A DNA stretch of 64,000 bases from Lujinxingia vulgaris (GCF_007997015.1 NZ_VOSM01000003.1:310001-374000); one strand, 5' to 3'; counted from the stretch's first letter, positions 17,233 to 26,332 are shown. Program-made: numbers and translations. Notes: a model not told the origin generated them from the sequence alone.

Positions 17233-18075
17233 ATGATGTCTGAAGTGTTGGTCGACGCGCAGGTCGCCGAAGCGATACGCCGTCTCGAGATCCCCTTTAA
17301 TCGCTACGGGCTCGACCCCTACGGCATCTCTCGCGATCATCTGGAGATCTTTTTCTCGATGCTCGCGCCTTTCTACCGCACCTACTTTCGGGTGCGCTGC
17401 TTCGGCCAGGAGCACGTGCCGGCGACGGGGCGAGTGATGGTCGTGGGCAACCACTCCGGCGGACTTCCTGTGGACGGAGCGATGGTGCTCGCGTCGCTCT
17501 TGCTCGGCCTGGAGTCGCCCAGGCTGGGGCAGGGGATGGTCGAGAAGTTCGCCAACCGCTGGCCCTTCGTCTCGCACTGGTTCAGTCGGGTGGGGCAGTT
17601 TACAGGCCTGCCGGAGCACGCCGAGCGCCTGCTCGAAGATGAGCGCTGCCTGATGGTCTTCCCGGAAGGTGCGCGCGGCACGGGCAAACTCTACCGCGAC
17701 CGCTACAAGCTGGTGCGTTTTGGCAGCGGCTTTGTGCGCCTGGCGATGAAGACGAAGACGCCGATTGTGCCCTTTGCGTTCATCGGCGGAGAGGAAGCCA
17801 TCCCTACAGTGAGACATCTCAAAGGGCTGGCGAAGGTCATTGGCGCGCCTTACATCCCGCTGACGCGCTACGGTCTGCCGCTGCCTTTACCGGTGGCCTG
17901 CCAGATCTTCTATGGCGAGCCGTTGGTCTTTGAGGGCACCGGCACCGAGACCGATGATGTGATCCTGGGCCATGTGAACCGGGTGCAGGACGCGATCGCC
18001 GAGCTCATTGAACAGGGCCGGGACTGGCGCCGCGGGGCGGTCGAGCGCGGTGAGCTGGAAGGAGGTGTGCGATGA
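17233..18075 (+). CDS. PlsC-family lysophospholipid acyltransferase
   Basis: A 280-residue glycerolipid acyltransferase-type protein, which would move an acyl chain to a lysophospholipid or related acceptor at the inner membrane. Block I reads [14 protein letters not shown], so His and Asp are six residues apart rather than four as in classical HX4D PlsC; this spacing is seen in a distinct clade of the family. Block III is [12 protein letters not shown] and block IV the [12 protein letters not shown] region. The stop overlaps the start of the next gene by ATGA, so the SDR protein is translationally coupled. ATG 17233 and 17236 are both possible. Acceptor and donor are unknown. Confidence 0.87.
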   Translation: MMSEVLVDAQVAEAIRRLEIPFNRYGLDPYGISRDHLEIFFSMLAPFYRTYFRVRCFGQEHVPATGRVMVVGNHSGGLPVDGAMVLASLLLGLESPRLGQGMVEKFANRWPFVSHWFSRVGQFTGLPEHAERLLEDERCLMVFPEGARGTGKLYRDRYKLVRFGSGFVRLAMKTKTPIVPFAFIGGEEAIPTVRHLKGLAKVIGAPYIPLTRYGLPLPLPVACQIFYGEPLVFEGTGTETDDVILGHVNRVQDAIAELIEQGRDWRRGAVERGELEGGVR

Positions 18076-18989
18076 AGGTGCTGATCACCGGGATCGCCAG
18101 CGCGCTGGGCCGACTTCTGACCGCTGAGCTACTTGCAGATGGCCATCAGGTTGTGGGCATCGATCGTCGCTTCTGGACGGATGCCCCGGCGGGGGTGAAG
18201 ATCTTTCATGTCGATGTGCGCAAGCGTCCCGCTGAGGAGGTCTTTCGCACGGAGCGTCCCGACGCGGTCATTCATATGGCCACGGTCACCCACTTCTCGG
18301 CCAGCCCCCAGGAGCGCTACCGCATCAACCTGGGGGGCACGCGCGTGGTGTTTGAGCATTGCGACACCTACGGCGTAAAGAAGGCCATCTTCGTGGGGCG
18401 TCACACTTTTTACGGGGCGGATGCGGAGTCGCCGCTCTACCACACCGAGGAGGAGCCGCCGATGGCGGTGAGCACCTTCCCGGAGCTTGCGGATCTTGTG
18501 GCGGCGGATCTTTTTGCGGGGTCGGCGCTCTGGCGTTTTCCGCAGATCGACACCGTGGTGTTGCGGATCTGCTACGCGCTGGGGGATGCCGGCCAGGGCA
18601 CTCTGGCGTCGTATTTGCGCGGGCCGCGGGTGCCCACGGTGCTGGGTTTTGACCCCCTGTATCAGTTCATTCACGACCGCGACATGGCCCGGGCGATTGC
18701 CCTGGCGCTCAACTCCGAGTTGCGGGGGATCTTTAATGTGGCCGGCCCGCCGCCGGTGCCGCTCTCGTTGTTGATCAAGGCGACGGGGCGAAAGCAGCTG
18801 GCGTTGCCCGAGCCGCTTTTTCGCAGCGCGCTGGGGCGTTTCGGACTTCCGAAGTTGCCACCGGGCTCACTTAACCACGTCAAATACCCCATCGTCATCG
18901 ACGGGGCGCGCTTTGCCGAGGCCACCGGCTTTGAGCCCCATTACGATGAGGTTCAGACGATGGATTCGTTTGTGTGGGCGCGTTTCTAA
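18072..18989 (+). CDS. NAD-dependent epimerase/dehydratase-like (extended SDR) protein
   Basis: A 305-residue Rossmann-fold protein with the dinucleotide loop [13 protein letters not shown] near residues 4-16 and the acidic residue after beta-2 (GIDRR), typical of extended SDR enzymes acting on NDP-sugars or lipid-linked groups. The usual YxxxK catalytic pair is not evident: the matching place reads STFPELADL, so activity is doubtful or uses other residues. It overlaps the acyltransferase gene by 4 bp and ends 30 bp from the convergent HEAT gene. The tight coupling to a PlsC homologue suggests a shared lipid or glycolipid step, which is inference only. Confidence 0.82.
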   Translation: MKVLITGIASALGRLLTAELLADGHQVVGIDRRFWTDAPAGVKIFHVDVRKRPAEEVFRTERPDAVIHMATVTHFSASPQERYRINLGGTRVVFEHCDTYGVKKAIFVGRHTFYGADAESPLYHTEEEPPMAVSTFPELADLVAADLFAGSALWRFPQIDTVVLRICYALGDAGQGTLASYLRGPRVPTVLGFDPLYQFIHDRDMARAIALALNSELRGIFNVAGPPPVPLSLLIKATGRKQLALPEPLFRSALGRFGLPKLPPGSLNHVKYPIVIDGARFAEATGFEPHYDEVQTMDSFVWARF

Positions 18990-19018
18990 ATCGTGACGTG
19001 AAGGGGTAGCGGCGCGTC

Positions 19019-20647
19019 TCAATCGTCGCCAGACCTGGGGATGAAGTGCGCCTCGATGAAGTCGGCGTCGTTGCGGCGGCGCCGGATCGTCGCCAGCGCA
19101 TCGTGGGCGGCCCGGGAGATGTGCAAGTCGTCGTCTTCGCTGAGCGCCAGAAGGCGCTGGTAGGCGGTCTCGCTGGCGCTGCGAAAGAGCAGGGGGATGG
19201 TGTGTTGAACGGGGTCGAGCAGCTCGTTTGCGCCGGCGGCGTCGAGGGCGGTGAGGCCCGCGGGCGCGACGCGAATGAGGATCTCGGCCGCGCGGGATGC
19301 GGACTTCGCGTCCTCGCCGGAGGCCAGGGTGATAAGCCCGGTGAGCTGGTCTTCGGGCCAGGCGTCGAGCGCCCGGGCGCTTAAGCGGTCGAGGAGCTCC
19401 AGGGAGGCCACCTCAAGCGGTCTATGCTGGCCTGGGAGGTTGAGGGTGACGATGGCGAGCGCTCGGAGCTCGGTGTGGGTGTCTGGCGCGCTGTTGTCGG
19501 GGAGGCGGCGCGCCGCGGCCCTCAGCGTCCAGGCCAGGGCCATGGCAGCCTCGTCGGCGTGGGTATGTTGAAGGCGTTGCACGCCCACGTCCGCCGCGCG
19601 GGTGATGCGCGCAAGCGACGCCGTATCGAAGTGGCCCGGAAGGTGAGAGAGAGCGCGCGCGGCGACCTCATTGATGCCGGGGTCTTGCTCCAGGAGCATG
19701 CCGAGCAGTGCGCGCTCAACCTGCGCGTCGTCGGGGGCCACTGCGGCAGCGAGGGCGGCGCCGCCCCGGCGGACCAGCGCCTCGGGGTGGGTCAGGGCGC
19801 GGCGCACGGCTTCCAGCTCAACGGAGCGTGACGGCGGAGAGGCGCAGGCCGCCACCGCTTGCAGGGCCAGGGTGAAGCGCTCGCTTTCGCGGGATTGAAG
19901 GTGCCGCTGCAGGATGTCGCGATGTCCATCCTCCGACGACGCAATGAGAATCTGAAGCGCCTGGTCCACCGGCCCTTCATCACGCGTGAGGATTGCCCGG
20001 GCGACCTCGACCTGGTCGGGGCGCCGGCGCCACTCCCGCACCAGAACGCGACGTCGTGGGCCTGCCGATGCGATGAGGTTTTCCGCAAACGCCGCGCTGG
20101 ATTGCCCCTGATCGCCATGAAGAGGCAGGTCGCTGAGCGCATCCAGGGTGGCGCGAAGCTCGGAGGCGTTGGTCTCCTCAAGAGATTCGCGAAGGTTCTC
20201 CAGCTGCAGCGCGGAACGGCCGTTTCCGACTCGCCGCAAGATGCGCAGGGCACCTTTTACAACTTCCGGGTCACGGTCTTCGAGAAGATCCTCGGCGAAA
20301 GCGCGGGCGCGACCGCGCAGCGCGCTGTCCTCCTCGGCGTGGTCCTCGACCAGCCGGACGAGCATCGACATCGCCAGGGTGCGCCCGCTCTGCTCCTCGA
20401 TGACCGTGGCCATATCAAAGACGTAACGCATCAGCGGGAGGGCAGCTCCGGTGTCGATTCGCGAGCTGAGCCAGCGCAAGAGCGCGCGATGCACCCGGGG
20501 GCTTATTAGCCCCAGCGAGGAGAGCGCCACCTCCCGGGCTTCTTGCCCCCCGGCGCTGAGCGTCGCCAGAATCTCATCCTGATGGATGGCATCGGGGTGA
20601 TCGAGGCGTGCGATGGTTCGGGCGATATCCGCGCGACGGTCGGGCAT
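19019..20647 (-). CDS. HEAT-repeat-like cytoplasmic protein
   Basis: A 542-residue, almost wholly alpha-helical protein with repeated helix pairs rich in Leu/Ala/Arg/Glu, such as ALRILRRVGNGRSAL and AARALSHLPGHF, the look of HEAT/ARM repeats used for protein binding. There is no signal peptide, membrane segment or catalytic motif. It stands alone on the minus strand, convergent with the SDR gene and divergent from the YbgF-like gene. No specific function can be given. It differs in sequence from the exported HEAT protein at 29735-31600. Confidence 0.7.
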   Translation of the reverse strand: MPDRRADIARTIARLDHPDAIHQDEILATLSAGGQEAREVALSSLGLISPRVHRALLRWLSSRIDTGAALPLMRYVFDMATVIEEQSGRTLAMSMLVRLVEDHAEEDSALRGRARAFAEDLLEDRDPEVVKGALRILRRVGNGRSALQLENLRESLEETNASELRATLDALSDLPLHGDQGQSSAAFAENLIASAGPRRRVLVREWRRRPDQVEVARAILTRDEGPVDQALQILIASSEDGHRDILQRHLQSRESERFTLALQAVAACASPPSRSVELEAVRRALTHPEALVRRGGAALAAAVAPDDAQVERALLGMLLEQDPGINEVAARALSHLPGHFDTASLARITRAADVGVQRLQHTHADEAAMALAWTLRAAARRLPDNSAPDTHTELRALAIVTLNLPGQHRPLEVASLELLDRLSARALDAWPEDQLTGLITLASGEDAKSASRAAEILIRVAPAGLTALDAAGANELLDPVQHTIPLLFRSASETAYQRLLALSEDDDLHISRAAHDALATIRRRRNDADFIEAHFIPRSGDD

Positions 20648-20735
20648 GGTTGGGACTCCCGGGGGGACTAAAAAAAGCTGATGATAAGGTCAAAAACACC
20701 AGTGTTTATGCGGCGAAAGCGAGCTTTCAACTTTC

Positions 20736-20763
20736 TTGACACGATCCGGGCCCATGTTAGCAT
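20736..20763 (+). promoter_or_regulatory. Sigma-70-type promoter of the ybgF-like gene
   Basis: TTGACA at 20736-20741, a 16-nt spacer and TAGCAT at 20758-20763, about 90 nt upstream of the TTG start at 20853. Its position inside the longest open frame argues against starts upstream of it. Confidence 0.6.
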
Positions 20764-20852
20764 CGCCCCTGTCTGCATGTCAGCACATGCACCCATCAGA
20801 CGCCGAATTCTTGCGACGATGGCCCCGAGAGACGGGGCGTCAGGAGGCTTTT

Positions 20853-21971
20853 TTGTCGAAGCACACTCCCCGAAATCGAGCGCGTCTTAAACGGCGCGGC
20901 GCCCGCGCGGTGGCGGCCTACCTCTTTGGTCCGACCCTGCTCCTGGGAGCCTGCGCGCAGCAGCAGCCCGTGGAAGATATGCTCACCCACGCCGACCTCA
21001 CCGAGGTTCAGGAGCGGGTTGAAGATGTGGAGCGTACCAACGGGCGACTCACTGTGCGCATCGAAGAGATGGAGCGTCAGCTGATCTTGATGCAGGATCG
21101 GGTTGAGGCCAATCGCATCGTGTTGCAGCGGCGCGGGTATCTGCGCAACAGCCACGAGGCTTTCGCCCGCGCCGAGCCCTCTCGGCCCGGACCTGCGCCG
21201 GAGTCGCACTACTCGCAACGCGCGCCTCAAGAGGGCTATTACGACGGCTACAGCGCTCGCCCCCAACCTCCGGTGGAGCGTCGGCCGGTGACCCACATTC
21301 CGCTCTCCGATCAGCAGTCCGGTCGCCAGCAGGCGCCGGTGGAGCAGCATATTGAGATTGTGGTCGAAGAGCCCGCCGCAGGCGATGAAGAGGCCGTGGT
21401 CTTCACCGATGAAGATCTGGCGGCTTATTTTGGTGAAGAGCAGCGCGCACAGCCGGCTCCGAAGGCGAACTTCGGTGGAGGGCGACGCGCACAGGCGCCG
21501 GTGACCGATGAACGGCTGGCGACCCGCGAGGAGGTCGAGCGTTCCGAGCCTTCCACCCCGGCTCCAGCCCCGCAGACCCAGCGCGAGCTGCTCGACCTCT
21601 ACCAGGAGGCGCTCACCAGCTACCGCGCGGGCTCCTACAGCGAGGCGCTCCAGGGCTTTGAGACCTTTTTGAGCGGCGAGCCCCGCGAAGATTATATCGA
21701 TAACGCACTCTACTGGATCGGGGAGTGCCACTATGGTCTGGGCAACTTCAGCCAGGCGGTCACGCAGTTTGAGCGCATCCTCAACGAGCTTCCCGGTGCG
21801 GCGAAGGTGCCCGACGCGATGCTCAAGATGTCGCTGGCCTACGACCGGCTCGGAGAGCCGGGCAGGGCGGTGGAGCTTTTGCGCAAACTCAGCGAAGAGT
21901 ACCCCACAACAAACGCCGGAAAGCTCGGCATCAAACGCCTCGACGAGCACCCGCATCGGGATGCATCCTAA
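20853..21971 (+). CDS. ybgF: YbgF/CpoB-like lipoprotein (Tol-Pal-associated TPR protein)
   Basis: A 372-residue envelope protein. TTG at 20853 lies 5 nt after GGAGG (20843-20847) and gives a basic N-terminus and a lipobox ending LLLGAC (Cys34); the longer frame would run through the promoter. Residues 50-85 form the short coiled coil typical of YbgF, then comes a Pro/Gln/Glu-rich linker, and from about 250 to 365 three TPRs, including ALYWIGECHYGLGNFSQAV. In E. coli CpoB links Tol-Pal constriction to peptidoglycan synthesis; there it is periplasmic, whereas this one is predicted lipid-anchored. No tol or pal genes lie here. The LysM gene follows after 79 bp and may be co-transcribed. Confidence 0.85.
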   Translation: MSKHTPRNRARLKRRGARAVAAYLFGPTLLLGACAQQQPVEDMLTHADLTEVQERVEDVERTNGRLTVRIEEMERQLILMQDRVEANRIVLQRRGYLRNSHEAFARAEPSRPGPAPESHYSQRAPQEGYYDGYSARPQPPVERRPVTHIPLSDQQSGRQQAPVEQHIEIVVEEPAAGDEEAVVFTDEDLAAYFGEEQRAQPAPKANFGGGRRAQAPVTDERLATREEVERSEPSTPAPAPQTQRELLDLYQEALTSYRAGSYSEALQGFETFLSGEPREDYIDNALYWIGECHYGLGNFSQAVTQFERILNELPGAAKVPDAMLKMSLAYDRLGEPGRAVELLRKLSEEYPTTNAGKLGIKRLDEHPHRDAS

Positions 21972-22050
21972 AGGGTCTCGTGGCAGACTGAACGAAGACG
22001 CGATGATTGAATGCCCTCAAAGGCGGGCATGACACACATCTGGAGCAGAT

Positions 22051-23169
22051 ATGTCGAAGAAGAAGGTCGGACCCAACCCTGGCCGTGGCGCCAGGCGGGC
22101 GATGAGTGGCGGGATTCTGGCTGCGGCCACCATGGCGATCTTTGGTGCGCCGGCGATGCCACAGGCCCAGGCCCAGTCGCCCAGTGTCTACGCCAGCGAT
22201 CTGCCCGATTACCATGTGATTCGCGACGGCGACACCATCTGGGATCTCTCCGGGAGCTACTACGGCGACCCCTACCAGTGGCCGCGGATGTGGAGCTATA
22301 ACGCGCACATCACCAACCCGCACTGGGTCTATCCCGGAGATATCGTCTATCTGCAGGAGGCCCCCCCGGCGCAGGCCGCCGAGGCCGATGCTTCTCCGGC
22401 TGCCGCGCAGAGCAGCGAGCAGCCCGTCGCCAGCGGCATGTATTTGCCCACCGGCGGCATGATCACTGCCGAAGAGTTGGCCTACACCGGCCGCATCATC
22501 GGCTCGCCGAAAGAAGCGACGATGCTCGGTGAGCATGATCCGGTCTGGGTGGGCTTTGGCGAAGACGCCTACACCGAGCGGGAGCGCGAAGAAACCAAAG
22601 AAGAAGATCGCACGGCGATGGAGGAGCAGGAGGTCGCCGTCGGTGACCGCTTCGCGGTGGTGCGACTTCAGGAAGAGATCACCGATGAGGAGGGCAACGC
22701 ACTCGGCCAGAAGTACATTGTGCTCGGTAGCGTGGTGATCACCGAGGTCTCGGAGAATCACGCCGAGACGGCGATGATCGACCAGTCCTGGCGAGAGATG
22801 GAGCGCGGTGATGTGCTCGTGCCTTATGAGCGTCAGCTCAAGGCGGTGCAGCCGCGCCAGGCCGAAGACGACCTCATCGCGCATATCGTCGATACGCTCC
22901 AGCCGGGCTTTGCCTTTGGTACCGACCAGTATGTGTTTGTGGACCGGGGCGCCGAGGACAATGTGCGCGTGGGCAACCGCTTCTTCATCTACCAGCGTTT
23001 CGAAGGGCTGGGACGTCCGGGAACCGCGCCCGACGATGAGATTCCCTGGCAGCGCGTGGGTCAGGTGCTGGTGGTCGATGTGCGCGAGAACTACTCGACG
23101 GCCATCATCACCAAGGCGAGCCGCGAGATCGTGGTGGGTGACCGCCTGGAGATGTACGCCGGCTACTGA
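22051..23169 (+). CDS. LysM-domain exported protein
   Basis: A 372-residue exported protein with a signal peptide (hydrophobic stretch about 19-35, likely cut after AQAQ) and one LysM domain at about 54-102, beginning YHVIRDGDTIWDLSGSYY, which binds peptidoglycan glycan. The remaining 250 residues are acidic beta-rich sequence with two similar halves around VGDRFAVVRLQEE and VGNRFFIYQRFEG, possibly a repeated small barrel. It follows the YbgF-like lipoprotein by 79 bp, consistent with a cell-wall unit. No hydrolase motif is seen, so a structural or adaptor role is more likely than lysis. A terminator lies at 23243-23276. Confidence 0.85.
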   Translation: MSKKKVGPNPGRGARRAMSGGILAAATMAIFGAPAMPQAQAQSPSVYASDLPDYHVIRDGDTIWDLSGSYYGDPYQWPRMWSYNAHITNPHWVYPGDIVYLQEAPPAQAAEADASPAAAQSSEQPVASGMYLPTGGMITAEELAYTGRIIGSPKEATMLGEHDPVWVGFGEDAYTEREREETKEEDRTAMEEQEVAVGDRFAVVRLQEEITDEEGNALGQKYIVLGSVVITEVSENHAETAMIDQSWREMERGDVLVPYERQLKAVQPRQAEDDLIAHIVDTLQPGFAFGTDQYVFVDRGAEDNVRVGNRFFIYQRFEGLGRPGTAPDDEIPWQRVGQVLVVDVRENYSTAIITKASREIVVGDRLEMYAGY

Positions 23170-23242
23170 GGTTGGTCTTTAAGAACCGGGCGCAAACAGG
23201 CGCCCGACACGGCGGCGTTCCCGGAGCGAACGCAAAAACAAG

Positions 23243-23276
23243 ACGCCCGGGCCACGGTATGTGGTCCGGGCGTTTT
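23243..23276 (+). terminator. Rho-independent terminator of the LysM gene
   Basis: Imperfect hairpin ACGCCCGG-CCAC / GTGG-CCGGGCGT followed by T4. Confidence 0.8.
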
Positions 23277-23481
23277 GTCGTTTATGCCTGAGGAGCTCAC
23301 CGCAACATCTTCGTGAGATGAAGGGCGGATTGAAGACATTGGGGAAGAACTATTGTGAAAACGCGAGCAGCCCGAGAGGTGGCGATCCTATATCGACGTG
23401 GTCGGGATTGTGTGGGCTCAACTGGCGCTCCATATTTATGAGTTAACATAATATACACTATCGGACGTTAAGGGTTTGGGA

Positions 23482-23541
23482 AAAGAGAGGGGCGCAGCCC
23501 GGAACCATTGGATACCTTTGATGTGTTCCAGGCTGCGCCCC
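23482..23541 (-). terminator. Terminator of the J-domain gene
   Basis: Long inverted repeat with arms GGGGCGCAGCC-GGAAC and GTTCC-GGCTGCGCCCC, 39 bp after the minus-strand stop; the minus-strand product ends in TCTCTTTT. Confidence 0.7.
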
Positions 23542-23579
23542 GCTCAGGTCTTTATCGACCTCAATGTCCAACGCGTGTT

Positions 23580-24347
23580 TCAGGACGGCTTAAGCTTGTC
23601 CATAAGTTGTGCGAAGAAGCCCTTTTTCTTGTTCTTGCGCATCTCCATCAGCCGCAGGTGGCGTTTGGCCTCCACGTTGCGGGGGTTGTGCTGCATGGCC
23701 TGATGAAAGAGCCCCTCGGCCTCCCGGGTGCGCCCGAGCCCTTCGGAGACAACGCCCATAAAGGTCAGAAGCCAGTCGCGGTCGGGGAGCTCCATGCTCA
23801 GCGCGTCGAGCTCTTTGAAGATCTCCTGAGCGCGGCTGCGGTTGAGTGGCGTGCCCTCGGCGTTCTTCTGGATGAGCAGGTATTCGGTGTAGAGAAAGTG
23901 CGCCTTGTACTCGAGGTCGTCGACGTTGTTTTCGCTGGCGATCTTGAACTGCTCGTGGGCGCCGGCGTGAGCGCCGGTCTCGAGCATCTTCTGGCCTTTG
24001 CGAAAAGCGTTCTCGGCGGTGAGGATCGAGCTGATGTCGGTGTTGGCGCCGGAGAGCTGAAGATCGTACTCGGCGCGCTTGTCCGGGTCGGTGAGCACCT
24101 GGTGGGCGGTGTTGATCGTGGCGAAGATCTCCTGGACGAGCTTCTTGTCGTCACCAAGCTCGTGGGCGCTGAAGCGGTCGACGTGCCACTTCTTGGCGAG
24201 CTGGCGAAACTCTTTGGTGGCCTGCTGCTTGATGATCGCGTCATCGAGCCCACTCTGAAGTCCCAGAAGATCGTAATAGCTGGTCTCGGCGAGGCTCTGG
24301 TGCATCTGCCGAATCTCGCGACGTACGGCTTCGGTATCCTGACTCAT
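23580..24347 (-). CDS. J-domain-like protein with degenerate HPD motif
   Basis: A 255-residue protein. Residues 24-95 match a DnaJ N-terminal domain: YYDLLGL, then helix II/III ending KKWHVDRFS, then VLTDPDKRAEYD. The invariant HPD tripeptide is HVD (His55-Val56-Asp57), so stimulation of DnaK ATPase may be weakened or lost. Residues 100-245 are helical and TPR-like. The ending is basic (NKKKGFFAQLMDKLKPS). A good AGGAG ribosome site precedes the ATG. Proteins with a J-like domain plus TPRs occur in several predatory or social deltaproteobacteria, but no function is assigned. A related J-like/TPR protein without HPD lies at 35837-36565. Confidence 0.8.
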   Translation of the reverse strand: MSQDTEAVRREIRQMHQSLAETSYYDLLGLQSGLDDAIIKQQATKEFRQLAKKWHVDRFSAHELGDDKKLVQEIFATINTAHQVLTDPDKRAEYDLQLSGANTDISSILTAENAFRKGQKMLETGAHAGAHEQFKIASENNVDDLEYKAHFLYTEYLLIQKNAEGTPLNRSRAQEIFKELDALSMELPDRDWLLTFMGVVSEGLGRTREAEGLFHQAMQHNPRNVEAKRHLRLMEMRKNKKKGFFAQLMDKLKPS

Positions 24348-24474
24348 AGTGGGGGCTCCTCAAGGGACAAAGTCCGCCAAAAATGGCGGTCTGACGGCGA
24401 AATCAAGCGCCCGAAGTCTACTCAATCGCGGGCATAGTGACAACGCGGATGCGGCTCGCGACGTACGCCAACGC

Positions 24475-24510
24475 AAAAGCCCCCGCAGCGCGAACGCTGC
24501 GGGGGCTTCT
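24475..24510 (-). terminator. Terminator of the tRNA gene
   Basis: Strong hairpin with arms AAGCCCCCGCAGCG and CGCTGCGGGGGCTT around a CGAA loop; on the minus strand it ends in TTTT just after the tRNA. Confidence 0.88.
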
Positions 24511-24515
24511 GAGAG

Positions 24516-24589
24516 TGGCTACGCAGGGACTTGAACCCCGGACCTAGCGGATATGAGCCGCTCGCTCTAACCAGCTGAGCTACGTAGCC
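24516..24589 (-). tRNA. tRNA-Met (anticodon CAU)
   Basis: A 74-nt cloverleaf on the minus strand. The acceptor GGCTACG pairs with CGTAGCC, the D arm is AGCTCAGCTGGTTAGAGC, the anticodon stem AGCGG/CCGCT closes the loop CTCATAT (anticodon CAU), and the T arm is CCGGGGTTCAAGTCCC-like. The acceptor and D-arm sequence matches elongator tRNA-Met far better than initiator or lysidine-type tRNA-Ile2, though the last cannot be excluded by eye. The 3' CCA is not encoded. Confidence 0.93.
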
Positions 24590-24721
24590 TTGATGTTGTC
24601 TGCGATGTTTTCACCGCCGACGTGGCGCAGAGAAATAGGGCCTTTGAGGGGGAACGTCAAGACTGTTTTTGCAGTCTCGGTGCAATTTTTCGCCCTGCCC
24701 CCATAAATTCCGCCGAGGAAA

Positions 24722-24749
24722 TTGACACTGAGCCGATCCCGGGTACAAC
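24722..24749 (+). promoter_or_regulatory. Sigma-70-type promoter of the PBP gene
   Basis: TTGACA at 24722-24727, 16-nt spacer, TACAAC at 24744-24749. Transcription would begin near 24757, which supports the ATG at 24816 over the in-frame TTG at 24762. Confidence 0.55.
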
Positions 24750-24815
24750 GGAAGTCCCCGTTTGGGCACAGAAAATTACAAATTCACTTCATTCACACTC
24801 TATCGGCGACGCTTT

Positions 24816-26234
24816 ATGAAAAAGCCAATCTCAGGACGAGATCGCGTCTGGACCACGATGGTCACCACCGCCGCGCTAACTTTCGGGGTCGTAGGAGCGA
24901 CCGTGATGACTGCTGGGGCCAGCCCCCCGGTGCAGGAAGTTGAGCGCGCGCAGCAGGTGGCCGAGCGTGCCGCGGCGGCCGACGGCGCGGTACGCACGTT
25001 GCGTCTGAGCGCGGCGCGTGAAGAAGCGCGCCAGCAGGCTCGCCAGCGCGCGGAGCGCCTGGTGGGTGTGGCCAGCGCCTTTGAACCGGTGACCTTCCCG
25101 GCGCTTCCGGATAACTGGGTTGCTGCGGGCCTCGACATCTCCAAAGCGGAAGTTGTGGGCGATAAGCTGGTGCAGACGCTTCCCAGCGGTGCGCGCGTGG
25201 TGCTGACGCTCGATCCGGAGCTTCAGTCCTATCTGGACCAGATGCTTCAGGCGAACCTCGTGCCTCATGGTGGCGTGGTGCTCATGGAGCCGCATACCGG
25301 CCGGGTGCTTGCGATGGCCGAGAACTCGCGTCGCGGTGAGGAGTACGACAACTTCACCCGCCAGGCTCAGGCGCCATCGGCATCGGTCTTTAAGATCGTG
25401 ACTGCCGCGGCGCTCATCGAGGGCGAAGGCGTCGATCCTCATCAGGAGGTCTGCTACCACGGGGGCACCCGCGGTTTGACCGTACGCAACATCGAGGGGA
25501 GCCCGCGGCTGGATAACCGCTGCAACGATCTCGAAGGTGCCCTGGCGTGGTCGATCAATTCTCTGATCGCCAAGCAGGCGTATAAGAACATCTCGGCCGA
25601 CGAGCTGTTGGCCTGGGCGGAGCGCTTTGGCTACAACCAGGAGATCCCCTTCGAGCTGCCGGTGCAGATCAGCGAGGCCTACCGGGTGGACGATCCGCAC
25701 GAGCGTGCTCGGGCGGCGGCCGGTTTCTGGCACTCGCATTTGAGCCCGATTCACGGCGCGATGATCGGGGGGGCTATGGCCAACGATGGCGTGATGATGC
25801 GCCCCACCCTCATCGATCGCTATGAGGCGCCCGACGGCACGACGCTCTATGAGTTTGAGCCGCAGGTCTTCCGCGAGGTGATGACTCCGGAGACCGCGCG
25901 TAAGTTGAGCCAGATGATGGTGACCACGGCCGAGCGTGGTACGGCGCGCCGCTACTTCGGTCATAACCGACTCTTCCCCAATTCGGTGGAAGTCAGCGGC
26001 AAGACGGGCACCCTCTCCAACCAGGATCCCTTCCTGCGCTTTACCTGGTTTGTGGGCTTTGCTCGCCATAAAGAGTGGGACGACGACCGCGGCGTGGCCG
26101 TGGCCGGCCTGATGGCCAACGACCCGGCCTGGCATCTGGTGGGCCCGCAGGGCGCCAGCGAAGGTCTGCGACGCTACTACCAGCTGGCCCGGGAACGTCG
26201 CCAGAACGTCGATGAGGCCGTCGCCTCGCGCTGA
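24816..26234 (+). CDS. Compact penicillin-binding transpeptidase
   Basis: A 472-residue DD-transpeptidase-type protein. The N-terminus (MKKPISGRDR then a hydrophobic stretch about 13-33) is an export signal or anchor. A coiled Ala/Arg/Glu region to residue 80 is followed by the catalytic domain with all three active-site motifs: SVFK (Ser190, Lys193), SIN (246-248) and KTGT (396-399). It lacks the glycosyltransferase of class A enzymes and the large N-terminal dimerisation domain of class B enzymes; Cys224-region and Cys243-region residues may form a disulfide. It could cross-link peptidoglycan or act as a specialised or beta-lactam-hydrolysing relative. It stands alone, followed by a terminator. 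No strong ribosome site precedes the start. Confidence 0.87.
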   Translation: MKKPISGRDRVWTTMVTTAALTFGVVGATVMTAGASPPVQEVERAQQVAERAAAADGAVRTLRLSAAREEARQQARQRAERLVGVASAFEPVTFPALPDNWVAAGLDISKAEVVGDKLVQTLPSGARVVLTLDPELQSYLDQMLQANLVPHGGVVLMEPHTGRVLAMAENSRRGEEYDNFTRQAQAPSASVFKIVTAAALIEGEGVDPHQEVCYHGGTRGLTVRNIEGSPRLDNRCNDLEGALAWSINSLIAKQAYKNISADELLAWAERFGYNQEIPFELPVQISEAYRVDDPHERARAAAGFWHSHLSPIHGAMIGGAMANDGVMMRPTLIDRYEAPDGTTLYEFEPQVFREVMTPETARKLSQMMVTTAERGTARRYFGHNRLFPNSVEVSGKTGTLSNQDPFLRFTWFVGFARHKEWDDDRGVAVAGLMANDPAWHLVGPQGASEGLRRYYQLARERRQNVDEAVASR

Positions 26235-26262
26235 ACCGCGTTGAGACGTTTTCAGAACAAAG

Positions 26263-26296
26263 AAAAGGCCGGCTCCTTCGGGAGTCGGCCTTTTTT
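26263..26296. terminator. Bidirectional terminator
   Basis: Hairpin AAAAGGCCGGCTCC-TTCG-GGAGTCGGCCTTTTTT between the convergent PBP and ABC-F genes. Confidence 0.92.
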
Positions 26297-26332
26297 GCGT
26301 GATGCGAGCACGATGCGGGGCGTGTGCGTCTC

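Larger units (their letters stand above)
23170..23579. other. Gene-free interval with two hairpins
   Basis: 410 bp between convergent genes. It holds a hairpin GGGCGC/GGCGCCC (23187-23204), the LysM-gene terminator, an AT-richer stretch (about 23380-23470) in which I recognise nothing, and the terminator of the minus-strand J-domain gene. Confidence 0.6.

Noticed and set aside
20736-20852. Upstream ATG start of the YbgF-like gene
   Set aside because: Lies inside the TTGACA/TAGCAT promoter and spoils the lipoprotein signal; TTG 20853 has a good ribosome site.
24516-24589. tRNA-Ile2 (lysidine type) reading of the CAU tRNA
   Set aside because: Acceptor and D-arm bases fit elongator tRNA-Met better; left as minor doubt.
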